Positions 8,404 to 17,418 of a stretch of DNA of 40,945 nt are shown here, piece after piece; the first letter of the stretch is position 1, and each line of letters opens with the position of its first letter. The notes under the pieces are model-generated. The model ran no database searches. It had not been told where the DNA came from and worked only from the letters and a program-made list of their open reading frames with translations. The translations under genes and the position numbers were made by a program. Origin of the DNA: JASFQI01 sp050115555. GTDB taxonomy: Bacteria; Desulfobacterota; DSM-4660; Desulfatiglandales; HGW-15. The stretch is taken from contig JASFQI010000003.1 of assembly GCA_050115555.1 (NCBI GenBank), positions 1-40,945 of the forward strand, written 5' to 3'.

Positions 8404-10053
8404 ATGCTTAAGGTGATCCCCCTGGGGGGACTGGGAGAAATCGGGCTGAACATGATGGTCCTGGAGTTTGGGGACGACATCGTGATTGTGGACGCCGGTC
8501 TCATGTTCCCGGAAGAGTACATGATGGGTGTGGACGTGGTGATTCCCGACTTCCAATACCTTCGCGATCAGCGGGACCGCCTTCGAGCCATTGTCCTGAC
8601 CCACGGGCATGAAGACCACATCGGCGCCATGCCTTTCTTCCTTCGAGAGTTCCGCCTTCCCGTGTTTGGAACGAACTTCACCCTGGAATTGCTCCGGGAA
8701 AAACTGCAGGAGCACCAACTGGCCGATGACGCGGATCTAAGAAAGATTCAACCGGGAGAATCCATTTCCCTAGGCCCCTTTCGCATTGAATTCATTCGAG
8801 TGAACCACAGCATCGTGGACGGCGTTGGACTGGCCGTGCAGACACCCGAAGGAATCCTGATCCATTCGGGGGATTTCAAGGTGGACCAGGCGCCGGTGAT
8901 GGGCCAGGGAACCGACCTGGCCAGGTTTGCAAGGTACGGAGGAAAGGGTGTGCTCGCGCTGTTCTCCGATTCCACGAACGCGGAAAAAGACGGGTTCACC
9001 CCCAGCGAACGGGAGGTGGGTCAAACCCTGGAGAACATCTTCCGCGCATCCCCCGGGCGTGTGATTACCGCAGTCTTTGCCTCGAACATCGCGCGCATCC
9101 AACAGATCATCGACATCGCTCTTCACTTCGGCCGCATGATTCACTTCAGTGGAAAGAGCATGCGTTCCAATGTGCGTATTGCGCGGGAGCAGGGAATCCT
9201 TCGGGTCCCGGAGGACCGATTGATCGAGGAGCGACAGATCGCCCAGTTCCCGGACCATGAAATAGCCATGATCACCACCGGGAGTCAGGGCGAGCCCATG
9301 TCCTCCCTCAGCCGAATGGCTCAGAACCGCCACAAGCACATTCAGGCAAAACCCGGTGACACCGTTATCCTGTCCTCCCGTTTCATCCCTGGAAACGAGA
9401 AAGCCATCACCGCAATCATCAACAGCCTCTACCGTATGGGGGCTGAAGTGGTCTACGAGAAAGTTTCGGACATTCACACGTCCGGGCATGCCTATCGGGG
9501 GGAGCTCAAACTCATGATGAATTTGGTGCAACCCCGATATTTCATTCCCATCCATGGAGAGTACCGTCACCTGGTCAAACACATGCGCTTGGCCCAGGAA
9601 ACGGGTCTGCCCCCCGAGCGCACCCTGTTGGCGGAAAACGGGGACTCGATCTGCTTCCAGGACGGAAAAGGGTTCCTGGGCGAACGCGTGCCCACCGGAC
9701 GGGTTCTTGTGGACGGAAAAGGGGTGGGAGACGTGGGCGAGGTGGTGCTCCGAGACCGACGGCGTCTCTCCGGGGACGGGATGGTGATCGCCATACTTGC
9801 AGTCGATGAACAGACCGGAGATGTAGTATACGGTCCGGACATCGTGTCCAGGGGTTTCATCTTTGAAGATCAGCAAGGCAACCTGCTGGAGGAAGCCAAG
9901 GGCATCGTCCTGGAAATCCTTGATGAAATCGATCGTCCGGCCCGGCTGGACTGGACCGACATCGCGCCGGACATCAAGAAACGATTGAAGCGGTTTTTCT
10001 TCAGCGTTCTGGGTCGAAGCCCCCTCATTCTCTCGATCATCATCCCGGTGTGA
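8404..10053 (+). CDS. rnj: Ribonuclease J
   Basis: RNase J is a metallo-beta-lactamase/beta-CASP nuclease with 5'-to-3' exo- and endonuclease activity in mRNA decay and rRNA maturation. The metal-binding motif HGHEDH falls at residues 67-72. Further motifs are HSGDFK, SDSTNAE, the beta-CASP TTGSQGEPMSSLSRMA, HTSGHA and IHGEYRH, followed by a C-terminal domain. I choose ATG 8404 (549 aa) because GGGGAG lies seven bases upstream; ATG 8356 would add 16 residues without a good ribosome site. A TTGACT at 8295 could be its -35, but the matching -10 is poor. RNase G at 35447-36925 offers a second RNA-decay enzyme. Confidence 0.95.
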   Translation: MLKVIPLGGLGEIGLNMMVLEFGDDIVIVDAGLMFPEEYMMGVDVVIPDFQYLRDQRDRLRAIVLTHGHEDHIGAMPFFLREFRLPVFGTNFTLELLREKLQEHQLADDADLRKIQPGESISLGPFRIEFIRVNHSIVDGVGLAVQTPEGILIHSGDFKVDQAPVMGQGTDLARFARYGGKGVLALFSDSTNAEKDGFTPSEREVGQTLENIFRASPGRVITAVFASNIARIQQIIDIALHFGRMIHFSGKSMRSNVRIAREQGILRVPEDRLIEERQIAQFPDHEIAMITTGSQGEPMSSLSRMAQNRHKHIQAKPGDTVILSSRFIPGNEKAITAIINSLYRMGAEVVYEKVSDIHTSGHAYRGELKLMMNLVQPRYFIPIHGEYRHLVKHMRLAQETGLPPERTLLAENGDSICFQDGKGFLGERVPTGRVLVDGKGVGDVGEVVLRDRRRLSGDGMVIAILAVDEQTGDVVYGPDIVSRGFIFEDQQGNLLEEAKGIVLEILDEIDRPARLDWTDIAPDIKKRLKRFFFSVLGRSPLILSIIIPV

Positions 10054-10233
10054 GGGCGGGCTGAAATGTACAGGGAACCGCGTCGGGCAAGCCGGAGAAA
10101 TACACGTGCATTCGACGATACTCATCCATACAAGGCTCTCTGACCTCTTGCTCGACGGGGGCTTGCGCATGCGGCTTCTGGAAACCAGCCCCTGGCGCAG
10201 GACCCTCATGACAACCCCTCGAGGACAATACAC

Positions 10234-12444
10234 GTGACCAGAAAAGGGAAGAAATCCCCTCCGAAACCTTCCGCCCCTTCGCCCATCCGCCGGGAAATTC
10301 GGGGCATTGTGTTCCTGCTCATCGCCCTGATCCTGGGTGTGAGCCTGTTCTCCTATCACCCGGGAGACCCGTTGCTCTGGAGCGCATCCCCGGAAGACGC
10401 AAAAAATGCACACAATCTCTTCGGCCCGCTGGGTGCACACCTGGCCGGCAGTCTATTCTTCGTCCTGGGATTTTCCTCCCTCTGGCTCGTGGCCGTTTTC
10501 CTGGCCACGGCCCTCTTTGCCTTCCTGAACCGATCCATGTCGTCTCCTCTGGTGAACGCAGGCGCCGTATTATGCCTCGTGGTGTCGTGCTCCGGCCTTC
10601 TGAATCTTCAGTTCCCGGGCTCCGTCCCCTTTCGCGGCGGCGAGGTGATCAGCGGCGGTCTGGTGGGACTTCACGTGGCCGGTGTCATGAGCGAGACGCT
10701 GAACGGATTCGGAGCGAACGTGCTTCTCGGCGCCGTGTTCCTCATCGCTTTGATGGTGACCACACGGCTTTCCTTCGGCCGTCTGTTCTCGCGGGTCTAC
10801 ACGGCCTTCATCCTCCTGGTGCGAGCCCTTCGGGAAATCATCGGGAAGCACCGGGAACGGAAGCGGAAAAAGCGGGCGCGAACGGCCACGTTGAAGAATC
10901 AGAAGGCGCGGTCGAGACGCAAGCTCACGATCGTGGAACCGCCCAAAGAGCCACCGAAGACGCCCGAGCAGGAGTCCTTCGCCTTCATGAAAACAGCCGG
11001 GGGCTTCACCTTGCCCGATCTCGATCTCCTCGACGATCCTCCGGAAAAAGAGGGCCGGGACATCGAGCGGGAGAGTCTGGAGATGAATGCGCGTCTCCTC
11101 GAGCGAAAGCTGGCAGACTTCAGCGTGGATGGAGAAGTCCAGGAGATCCTGCCGGGCCCCGTGATCACCATGTACGAGTTCAAGCCGGCGCCCGGCATCA
11201 AAATCAGCAAAATCGCCGGACTTGCCGACGATCTGGCCCTGGCCCTTCGGGCCTCCGGCGTCCGTATCGTTGCGCCCATACCGGGGAAAGCGGCCATCGG
11301 TATCGAGATCCCCAACAATCAGCGGGAGCCTGTCTTCCTCAAGGAAATCCTGTCCTCCCCGGCCTACAAGTCCTCCAAGCACCGCCTGACCGTCGCCCTA
11401 GGCAAGGACATCACCGGCGCTCCCGTGACGGCGGACCTCGCCCGTATGCCGCACCTGCTGGTGGCCGGTGCCACAGGCACGGGCAAGAGCGTCTGTCTCA
11501 ACGCCATGATCAACAGCCTTCTTTTCAAGGCATCTCCGGACATGGTCCGCTTCCTGATGATCGATCCCAAGCGTATCGAGCTGTCTGTTTACGGAGACAT
11601 TCCCCACCTCCTCCATCCGGTCGTCACCCAACCGGCGGATGCCACCAAGGCACTGCGCTGGGCAGTGGAAGAAATGGAACGTCGCTACGGTCTCCTTTCG
11701 GATCGGGGCGTGCGAAACATCGACGCGTACAACCGTCTGGCCCTCAAGACTCCGCCTTCGTCCCAGAATTTGGACGAGGGCATCACCAGGCCCCTTCCTT
11801 ACATCGTCGTGCTCATCGATGAATTGGCCGATCTCATGATGGCCGCCTCCAAGGACGTGGAAGACGCCATCATGCGGCTCGCCCAAATGGCCCGGGCCGC
11901 AGGCATTCATCTGATTATCGCAACCCAGCGGCCCTCTGTGGACGTTCTCACCGGGATCATCAAGGCCAACCTCCCCACACGGATCTCGTTCCAGGTCACT
12001 TCCAAGGTGGACTCCCGCACGATCCTGGACTCCATTGGAGCGGAGCACCTCCTCGGTGAAGGGGACATGCTTTACATGCCCCCGGGGGTCGGCCGACTGA
12101 CCCGCATCCATGGGGCGTTCATCTCGGAACAGGAGGTGAAAAGGGTCACGGATTTTCTGAGGGAGCAGATGAAGCCCGAGTACGATCCGGCCATCCTGGA
12201 AAAGATGGCCCAAGCCGACGAACCCGATGAAGCAGACATCGCGGAAATGGACGAGAAGTATGAAAAGGCCGTGGACATCGTGATCCGCACAGGCCAGGCC
12301 TCGATCTCCGGACTTCAGAGGAAGCTTCGGGTGGGATACAACCGGGCGGCCCGCATGATCGAGGTCATGGAGAGACAGGGCATCGTGGGCCCCTCGGACG
12401 GCGTGCGGCCCCGCGAGGTTCTCGGCCGCAGGGAGGAAGGATGA
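10234..12444 (+). CDS. ftsK: DNA translocase FtsK/SpoIIIE
   Basis: FtsK pumps DNA at the division septum and helps resolve chromosome dimers. The 736-aa protein has about four N-terminal membrane helices within residues 20-190, a short charged linker, and the motor domain with Walker A GATGTGKS (about residue 412) and Walker B VVLIDELADLMM. The C-terminal winged-helix gamma domain (about 665-730, with KAVDIVIRTGQASISGLQRKL split across the fold) recognises orienting DNA motifs. GTG start at 10234 follows GAGGAC. The linker is short compared with E. coli, as is typical outside Enterobacteria. It overlaps lolA by four bases (ATGA). Confidence 0.96.
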   Translation: MTRKGKKSPPKPSAPSPIRREIRGIVFLLIALILGVSLFSYHPGDPLLWSASPEDAKNAHNLFGPLGAHLAGSLFFVLGFSSLWLVAVFLATALFAFLNRSMSSPLVNAGAVLCLVVSCSGLLNLQFPGSVPFRGGEVISGGLVGLHVAGVMSETLNGFGANVLLGAVFLIALMVTTRLSFGRLFSRVYTAFILLVRALREIIGKHRERKRKKRARTATLKNQKARSRRKLTIVEPPKEPPKTPEQESFAFMKTAGGFTLPDLDLLDDPPEKEGRDIERESLEMNARLLERKLADFSVDGEVQEILPGPVITMYEFKPAPGIKISKIAGLADDLALALRASGVRIVAPIPGKAAIGIEIPNNQREPVFLKEILSSPAYKSSKHRLTVALGKDITGAPVTADLARMPHLLVAGATGTGKSVCLNAMINSLLFKASPDMVRFLMIDPKRIELSVYGDIPHLLHPVVTQPADATKALRWAVEEMERRYGLLSDRGVRNIDAYNRLALKTPPSSQNLDEGITRPLPYIVVLIDELADLMMAASKDVEDAIMRLAQMARAAGIHLIIATQRPSVDVLTGIIKANLPTRISFQVTSKVDSRTILDSIGAEHLLGEGDMLYMPPGVGRLTRIHGAFISEQEVKRVTDFLREQMKPEYDPAILEKMAQADEPDEADIAEMDEKYEKAVDIVIRTGQASISGLQRKLRVGYNRAARMIEVMERQGIVGPSDGVRPREVLGRREEG

Positions 12445-13175
12445 GACAGGCGGAAGAAAGGCAAGCGACACGGGCAGATCGACATGGAATCATTACCCGG
12501 TTTCCCCTCTGGCTCGTTGGATGTTTTGCAGCGCTGATCGTGTCCGTTCCCGGTTCGAGTCCCGGGATCGCAGACCCGGCAAAGGAGGTCATCGATTGCC
12601 TGCGTGCGGAGTACGGCGATCTCAAAGGATTCAGTGTTTCCTACGAGCGCGAGATCCTTTCCTCCTCCATGGCACTCCTCGGCGGACCTACCGCCGGAGA
12701 CCGTGCTTCCGGGCGCATTTATTTCCGTCCGCCACACTTTTTAAAAATCTCGCAGGAAGTCCCAAAGCCCGAGACCGTGGTGACCAATGGAGAAACCCTT
12801 TGGTGGTACCTTCCTCACAAGCAGGAGGTGCACCGGTACCGCTCCGAGGACGTGGGACGCGAGCTCCACGCACTCGCGGACGTCTTTAGAGGACTGAAAG
12901 AGGTCTCGGAGAGCTTCGAGGTTCTCTGGGAGGGGCATACCGAACAGGGCGACCGAAAAATTCGACTTGTCCCGGACCCGCCCTGGGCCGAAACGGATCA
13001 CATCAGCCTGACGGTCACCACGGAATGCCGCCTCCGGGTCGTGGCCATCCACAACACCGTGGGCAACGTGACGCGCTTCATCCTGGGGCCCCTTGAGCCA
13101 CGGGAAGAGTTCGAGGAGGGGTTCTTCACCTTCTCCGTGCCCGAGGGCGTGCGGGTGAAGGACGAAACGCCCTGA
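12441..13175 (+). CDS. lolA: Outer-membrane lipoprotein carrier protein LolA
   Basis: LolA carries lipoproteins across the periplasm from the LolCDE complex to the outer membrane. The product has 244 aa with an N-terminal signal peptide (hydrophobic core LWLVGCFAALIVSV, likely cleavage before DPAKEV). The LolA fold follows: FSVSYEREI, GRIYFRPPHFLKI, VTNGETLWWYLPHKQEV and a final strand FTFSVPEGVRVKD. The ATG sits inside the ftsK stop (ATGA overlap), so translation is coupled; an ftsK-lolA order is common in Gram-negative genomes. The N-terminal region before the hydrophobic core is longer than usual (about 20 charged residues). Confidence 0.92.
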   Translation: MRQAEERQATRADRHGIITRFPLWLVGCFAALIVSVPGSSPGIADPAKEVIDCLRAEYGDLKGFSVSYEREILSSSMALLGGPTAGDRASGRIYFRPPHFLKISQEVPKPETVVTNGETLWWYLPHKQEVHRYRSEDVGRELHALADVFRGLKEVSESFEVLWEGHTEQGDRKIRLVPDPPWAETDHISLTVTTECRLRVVAIHNTVGNVTRFILGPLEPREEFEEGFFTFSVPEGVRVKDETP

Positions 13176-13917
13176 TTCTGCCGACCCTTCCCACCCCTGT
13201 TTTCCCGAGGAAACGCCCTCTCCGGTTCATGCCGGAAGCGGAGACGATGTAGGAACCGTAAGGACGGCCGTGTTCGTGGTTCGTGAATCGTGTTCGTAAA
13301 AGATGGACACTTACCTCATTCAGCCGCCTGACAGAGCACCATGCCCTACTTGCACCAAAGCCAAGACAGAAGGCTATCGGTAGCCCCTGGAGCGGAGGCG
13401 GCGGGTGAACCGTCTCAAGGAGCGAGACGCAGAGGCCAGGAATCGACTCGGTCCGGCAATCCCTGGAGCCCCGGAACCGAAAGCGAGGCGTGTGTCGAAG
13501 CCCCCGTGGTGCAACTCCCCGAAGGGTGAAACGCCTTCCCGAACGCCGACGATTCCCGCTCAGGGCGGCCGATTCAGACGCCACCGTACTCTGGCGGAGC
13601 GACGGCGAGACGGTTTCTCCCGGTGCCGGAGCGGACCTGACTTCCGTGCTCGTGATTCGTGGTTCGTGTTCGTGACAACTCAAGACCCAAAAGAAGTCGG
13701 TCTCTTTCGCCCCTGGAGCGGACCCAGGTTCCGTGCTCGTGATTCGTGATTCGTGACTCGTGTTCGGGAAAGTCTAAATCGAGTGTGCGTACCGTGCCGC
13801 TCACGCGGGATCGAGTACGAGTACGAGCACGATCATTGGGAGGATTTCCACTCCCCTGGGCCGGGCCGATTGCATGGGCCGTTTTTCACGGGAAGAACCT
13901 GCCGGAGGGGAAAAAGC
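13176..13917. repeat. Gene-free stretch with degenerate 6-7-base CGTGATT repeats
   Basis: Four clusters of the same degenerate unit are visible at 13271-13297, 13645-13676, 13731-13767 and, as the CGAGTA/CGAGCA type, 13809-13833. Units read CGTGATT, CGTGGTT, CGTGTT and CGTGCT. The second and third clusters are each preceded by GGAGCGGACC, giving a direct repeat of about 45 bp, and GGAGCGGAGG recurs near 13390. ORFs crossing this area have no protein-like composition (runs such as RITNHEHG), so I call no gene here. Confidence 0.75.
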
Positions 13918-15117
13918 TTACGACTCGCGCAGCTCGCTTGCCAGGATGTGACCTGCACGGTTGAGGCGTCTCAGGCTGCTCACCGGAAGGTGATGGTGAA
14001 CGTACGGCAGGACCGTGTACATGCCCTTGAAAAGGGGAAGGCCCTCCGAATCCCCGGCAACGGGGTTGAGCCAGATCACCCGCCGGGCCTTTCGACGAAG
14101 GGTCGCCATTTCCCGGGCGAGCATGGCTTTGGCCCCCAGGTCCCAGCCGTCGCTCAGGATCACGACCACGGTACGGAGGTTTACCAGACGGTCGCAGAAG
14201 TCCCGGTTGAACTGGCTCAGCGAGTACCCGATCCGCGTCCCCCCGGACCAGTCTGGGGTTGCTTGGGATATACGGTCGAGAGCATCGTCTACATCGTAAT
14301 GCCGAAGGATCGAAGAAATGGGGGTAAGCGTAGTGGAAAAGACGAACACCTCGCTCCTCACACCGCTCCCCTTGATGCCCATGAGAAAGGGAAGGACAAA
14401 CCGGGCGTACCGATCCATGGAGCCGCTCACATCCGCAAGCAGGACCAGCCGGCGAAGGCGTTTTCGCTTCCGCCGGTAGTGCACCCGAAGGGGAATGCCT
14501 TCGGATTTCATGCTCTCCCGAACCGTGCGTCGGAAGTCCATGTGGCGCGGTTTTCGCGAGGGGCGCCTTCGACGCGAGGCAGCGAAACGGAACGGCGTGA
14601 TCATGTTCTTGAGGGCGAGGCGGGCGAACCGGAGGTCCTCAGGCCGAAGCCTCTCGAACGTCTGGGTTTCAAAGGAAGGCACAGGGCTGTAAATGGCCCC
14701 TTGCCGAGTCACCTGCTCCTCGAATCGTTCTATGTCCTCCTCGTCCCCGGATGCAATGGGGCCTCCGACCGGGAGCTCACGAAACACGGCATCACCAAGG
14801 GGGTTTTCCTTCAAGCCCTCCCCTTGGCCTGGTTGATCCGGGTACCCGAAAAGAGAAGCGTCGCTCCAAAACGTGTCGAAGAGCTCCGGAAAGAGCCTCC
14901 ACTCCAGGTCGGAATGGACGAGCGTCGCCCGAAGCCCGTGGAAAACGTCTTCCCGGCAGGTGATGTCCAGCGCATCCAGAGCCCGCACGGCCTCGGCCAC
15001 GGTGGAAGGAAACACGTTGAACCCGTGCCGTCTGAGAACCCCGGAGAAGTGTACGACACGGCGAACCAACCCGTCGTTCCTGTCTCCAGCTGATTTGCCG
15101 CGTGAAGACAGACTCAC
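13918..15117 (-). CDS. VWA domain protein, CoxE-like
   Basis: This 399-aa protein belongs to the CoxE-like von Willebrand A group. Members work with a MoxR AAA ATPase as a chaperone pair that inserts metals or remodels partner enzymes. Residues 1-220 are the helical CoxE N-terminal part. The VWA domain follows, with a complete metal-ion site: DVSGSM at 229-234, a later GGTRIG threonine and the LSDGWD aspartate. It is cytoplasmic, with no signal peptide. The GTG start at 15117 overlaps the stop of the upstream MoxR gene by four bases (GTGA), so the two are translationally coupled. The client enzyme is not evident from the neighbours. Confidence 0.9.
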   Translation of the reverse strand: MSLSSRGKSAGDRNDGLVRRVVHFSGVLRRHGFNVFPSTVAEAVRALDALDITCREDVFHGLRATLVHSDLEWRLFPELFDTFWSDASLFGYPDQPGQGEGLKENPLGDAVFRELPVGGPIASGDEEDIERFEEQVTRQGAIYSPVPSFETQTFERLRPEDLRFARLALKNMITPFRFAASRRRRPSRKPRHMDFRRTVRESMKSEGIPLRVHYRRKRKRLRRLVLLADVSGSMDRYARFVLPFLMGIKGSGVRSEVFVFSTTLTPISSILRHYDVDDALDRISQATPDWSGGTRIGYSLSQFNRDFCDRLVNLRTVVVILSDGWDLGAKAMLAREMATLRRKARRVIWLNPVAGDSEGLPLFKGMYTVLPYVHHHLPVSSLRRLNRAGHILASELRES

Positions 15118-16034
15118 GCCCCGCCCCTCACATCCAGATAAGCGGCGCGCTCCTGGGGATCGTTCCAGATCTCCTCCTCGAAACGACGAATGTCATCCTG
15201 ATACTTCAGAATGCACCCGAGGGTTTCCCGAACCAAGTCCTCGTCCAGGCGGAAACGCTCCAGCGTCATGACTGCAGCGGCCCAGTCCAGCGTTTCCGCT
15301 ACCCCGGGTTGCTTCAGGAAATCCACTTCCCGAATCCGCTGCATGAATCCCGTGATCTGCGCGGCCAGCCTTTCCTCGATCCCAGGGAGTCTCTCGGTAA
15401 TGATGCGGATTTCCTTCTCGTAAGAGGGGTAGTCGATCCAGTGATACAAACAGCGTCGCTTCAAGGCGTCATGTACATCCCGGGTGCGGTTGGACGTCAC
15501 AACGACCATGGGCCGTTTGTTGGCCTTCAGCGTCCCGATCTCGGGGATGGTGATCTGGAAGTCAGCCAATACCTCCAGCAGGAAAGCCTCGAACTCCTCG
15601 TCTGCACGATCGATTTCGTCGATCAGCAGGACCGGAGACCGGCCGTTGGAAGCTGTGATGGCCTCCAGGAGAGGACGCCGGATCAGGAAATCAGATCCGT
15701 AGATCGTTCGCTCGATCTCATCATGGCCCTTCCCCTCCTGTTCCGCCATTCGTATGTGGAGAAGCTGTTTTGGGTAGTTCCACTCATAAAGGGCCGTGGA
15801 CGCGTCCAGGCCTTCATAGCACTGAAGGCGAATCAAGTCCGTGCCGAAAAGGTCTGCCAGGACTACGGCCACCTCGGTTTTTCCTACTCCAGGCTCTCCT
15901 TCCAGGAAGAGGGGTTTTTCAAGGCGATGGGCGAGAAAGAGCACCGTCGCCAGTGCCCGGTCCGCAATGTAACGGCCCGACTGCAAGGCATTCTCCACCT
16001 GGGCGGAAGATGCGAATTCAAGCTCCGATTCCAT
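15114..16034 (-). CDS. MoxR-family AAA+ ATPase
   Basis: A MoxR-type AAA+ chaperone paired with the downstream VWA protein. I start at ATG 16034 (MESELEFAS) because GAGG lies about eight bases upstream, giving 306 aa; the extension to 16175 is not protein-like. Walker A GEPGVGKT is at residues 46-53. Walker B (PVLLIDEIDRAD), sensor 1 (VVVTSNRTRDVHDALKRRC, with the arginine finger) and a C-terminal lid follow. The combination is typical of the CoxD/MoxR group. The substrate is unknown. Confidence 0.93.
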   Translation of the reverse strand: MESELEFASSAQVENALQSGRYIADRALATVLFLAHRLEKPLFLEGEPGVGKTEVAVVLADLFGTDLIRLQCYEGLDASTALYEWNYPKQLLHIRMAEQEGKGHDEIERTIYGSDFLIRRPLLEAITASNGRSPVLLIDEIDRADEEFEAFLLEVLADFQITIPEIGTLKANKRPMVVVTSNRTRDVHDALKRRCLYHWIDYPSYEKEIRIITERLPGIEERLAAQITGFMQRIREVDFLKQPGVAETLDWAAAVMTLERFRLDEDLVRETLGCILKYQDDIRRFEEEIWNDPQERAAYLDVRGGA

Positions 16035-16216
16035 ATGATCTACCTCACTCCGGTTCCACTGAGTCACGGGGGCGCCATTGTACCACAAGGCAGAGACGAT
16101 TTCCCCTGACAGAGAAAAGGATATTCCATTTCCTTTTTTTACCGTTTTCGCGGAAGGAAAAACCCGGATGGACAAGGAATTCTACATGCATGAATATTGC
16201 TCGCTCAGCTCTCTCT

Positions 16217-16252
16217 CCCGCTTTAGCGGGATGAAGGATGCGCGAGCGGAAG
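16217..16252 (+). repeat. Intergenic repeat copy (hairpin plus truncated core)
   Basis: A perfect hairpin CCCGCTTTAGCGGG (16217-16230) is followed by ATGAAGGATGCGCGAGCGGAAG. This matches the hairpin-ATGA-core layout of the copy at 26945-27009. The ATTTTC end is degraded. It lies between the MoxR gene and the zinc-ribbon gene. Confidence 0.6.
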
Positions 16253-16369
16253 GTTTCCCTGGGCAATCCGGTCAGCGCCCCTGCCGAATGATACCGGGAA
16301 AGGCTCAGAAAACGTCAGAGAAGTTCATGAAGAGCTGGTTGACCAGGGGCGTTTTCGAACTGCACGCGA

Positions 16370-16663
16370 TCACTTTTTCTTGAACAGCGCTTCCAGCGCG
16401 TCCATCGCATCCCCGCGAGCCTGCCCATATCCCCCGGTTCGTTTCATCTTGGTTCCTCGGGGCACGAAGAAGTCACAGAAATTCGCCCGCTCCTTGTCTC
16501 GAATCCTTTCGGCACTCACCTCCCGGCAATCGTTGTAGGCATGTGGATCGTAGTGAGCGCACTGCTTGCAACAGCGCAAATCCCGGCCGCACCGGGGGCA
16601 CGTATCTTTTCGACTCACCTTCCCGTGAAGGTCGACCCGAAATCCGCAAAAGGCGCAGTTCAT
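16370..16663 (-). CDS. Small zinc-ribbon hypothetical protein
   Basis: A 97-aa cytoplasmic protein with cysteines at 3, 6, 22, 25, 31, 32, 35, 46 and 63. C3/C6 and C22/C25 make a classic four-cysteine zinc ribbon (NCAFC...TCPRC). The CCKQC cluster, the DCREV cysteine and the NFCDFF motif suggest a second metal site. The C-terminus is a short helix ending in lysines. The ATG at 16663 follows GGAGG at somewhat long spacing and overlaps the stop of a 17-codon ORF upstream. I know the NFCDFF type of protein as an uncharacterised one and assign no function. Confidence 0.82.
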   Translation of the reverse strand: MNCAFCGFRVDLHGKVSRKDTCPRCGRDLRCCKQCAHYDPHAYNDCREVSAERIRDKERANFCDFFVPRGTKMKRTGGYGQARGDAMDALEALFKKK

Positions 16664-16713
16664 GACTTGCCGATCCTCCGTTTCTTATCGTTCCGCAGTC
16701 CCTTGATCTCCAT
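16660..16713 (-). CDS. Possible 17-codon leader peptide coupled to the zinc-ribbon gene
   Basis: On the minus strand, AAGGAGG (about ten bases upstream) precedes an ATG at 16713. It opens a short frame, MEIKGLRNDKKRRIGKS, whose TGA overlaps the next ATG as ATGA. A strong ribosome site and the stop-start overlap argue that it is translated. The peptide is very basic. It may only deliver ribosomes to the downstream gene. I cannot tell conservation from this window. Confidence 0.4.
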   Translation of the reverse strand: MEIKGLRNDKKRRIGKS

Positions 16714-16847
16714 CTTCGCGTGTCCTCCTTGTGTGCGTGAGCTTTACAATCCCGGTCGTCCGGCCTAGGATGGTTTTATACAGAAAAGGGCTTTTCCAGG
16801 GAACCTTCGGATGTTCTCCTTCGGGGTACGTTCAGGCGCTGAGGGCC

Positions 16848-17279
16848 ATGACCTCCAAACGCAGCCTACATTACGAACCCATCAATCACACGGCGGACCT
16901 GGGGGTGCGCCTCCGCGGAAAGACGTTAAAAGAGCTTTTCGTGAACGCCGCCAAGGCCCTGATGGAGCTTCTGGTCTCCTTTGACCCGTCGGAAAGCGGG
17001 CAGGTCGTGCCTCTGACCGTCTCGGGTGACGATACGATCGACCTGTTGGTCCGCTGGCTGGGAGAAATCCTTTACCTCTATGAGGGCGATTCCTTGCTGG
17101 TTACGGACGTGGTCATCGAAGACATGACCCCCGTCCGTGTGGATGCTTTACTGTGGACGCTTCCTTTGAATGAAACCTCTCATGAGTGTTTAACCGACAT
17201 CAAGGCCGTCACGTATCATCAGGCGAATGTAATCACCAAGGAAGACCACTGGGAGGCCTGCGTGATTTTCGACGTATGA
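16848..17279 (+). CDS. Archease, activator of RtcB
   Basis: Archease speeds RtcB guanylation and restores its multiple turnover. The 143-aa reading from ATG 16848 (MTSKRSLHYEPINHTADLGVRL) has the usual family length. It keeps the HTAD motif, the LVRWLGEILYLYE core, the AVTYH motif and the C-terminal VIFDV strand. The ribosome site (GAGGG) is close to the ATG; longer in-frame starts upstream encode non-conserved sequence. rtcB follows after 139 bp on the same strand, a well-known pairing. An intergenic repeat copy lies between them. Confidence 0.92.
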   Translation: MTSKRSLHYEPINHTADLGVRLRGKTLKELFVNAAKALMELLVSFDPSESGQVVPLTVSGDDTIDLLVRWLGEILYLYEGDSLLVTDVVIEDMTPVRVDALLWTLPLNETSHECLTDIKAVTYHQANVITKEDHWEACVIFDV

Positions 17280-17322
17280 AAATGCTCCATTCGCTCAACC
17301 CTCATCCGCCTGCGGCTGAAGT
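17277..17322 (-). repeat. Intergenic repeat copy, inverted orientation
   Basis: Read on the minus strand this is a GC hairpin (GCCGCAGGCGG), ATGAGG, then a core TGAGCGAATGGAGCATTTTC, the same order as the plus-strand copies. The core touches the archease stop codon (17277-17279). Confidence 0.6.
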
Positions 17323-17383
17323 GCAGTGTCGGCGGGCAATACTCACGCAGCAGAATGTCTAATCCTTTTTTATCTCCCGTAGT

Positions 17384-17398
17384 CCCGCCGCAGGCGGG
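17384..17398 (+). repeat. Perfect GC hairpin just before rtcB
   Basis: CCCGCCGCAGGCGGG forms a 6-bp stem with a 3-nt loop, followed by TGATGAGAATC. This is the hairpin half of the repeat family without its core. It lies 20 bp before the preferred rtcB start, so it could affect rtcB translation or mark the far end of the 17277-17322 copy. Confidence 0.6.
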
Positions 17399-17418
17399 TG
17401 ATGAGAATCAATCCTGCA

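Noticed and set aside
8770..10440. Minus-strand 556-codon frame opposite RNase J
   Set aside because: RNase J motifs are complete on the plus strand; the antisense frame is a GC-codon shadow.
13126..13683. Minus-strand 185-codon frame in the repeat gap
   Set aside because: It translates the nucleotide repeats (RITNHEHG-type runs) and overlaps the lolA end; not protein-like.
13753..15093. Plus-strand 446-codon frame opposite the VWA gene
   Set aside because: The minus-strand VWA protein has a full MIDAS motif and coupled start; the plus frame has none.
15114..17418. Linking MoxR-VWA and archease-RtcB as one RNA-repair system
   Set aside because: The pairs are on opposite strands with a separate gene between them; each pair is common on its own.
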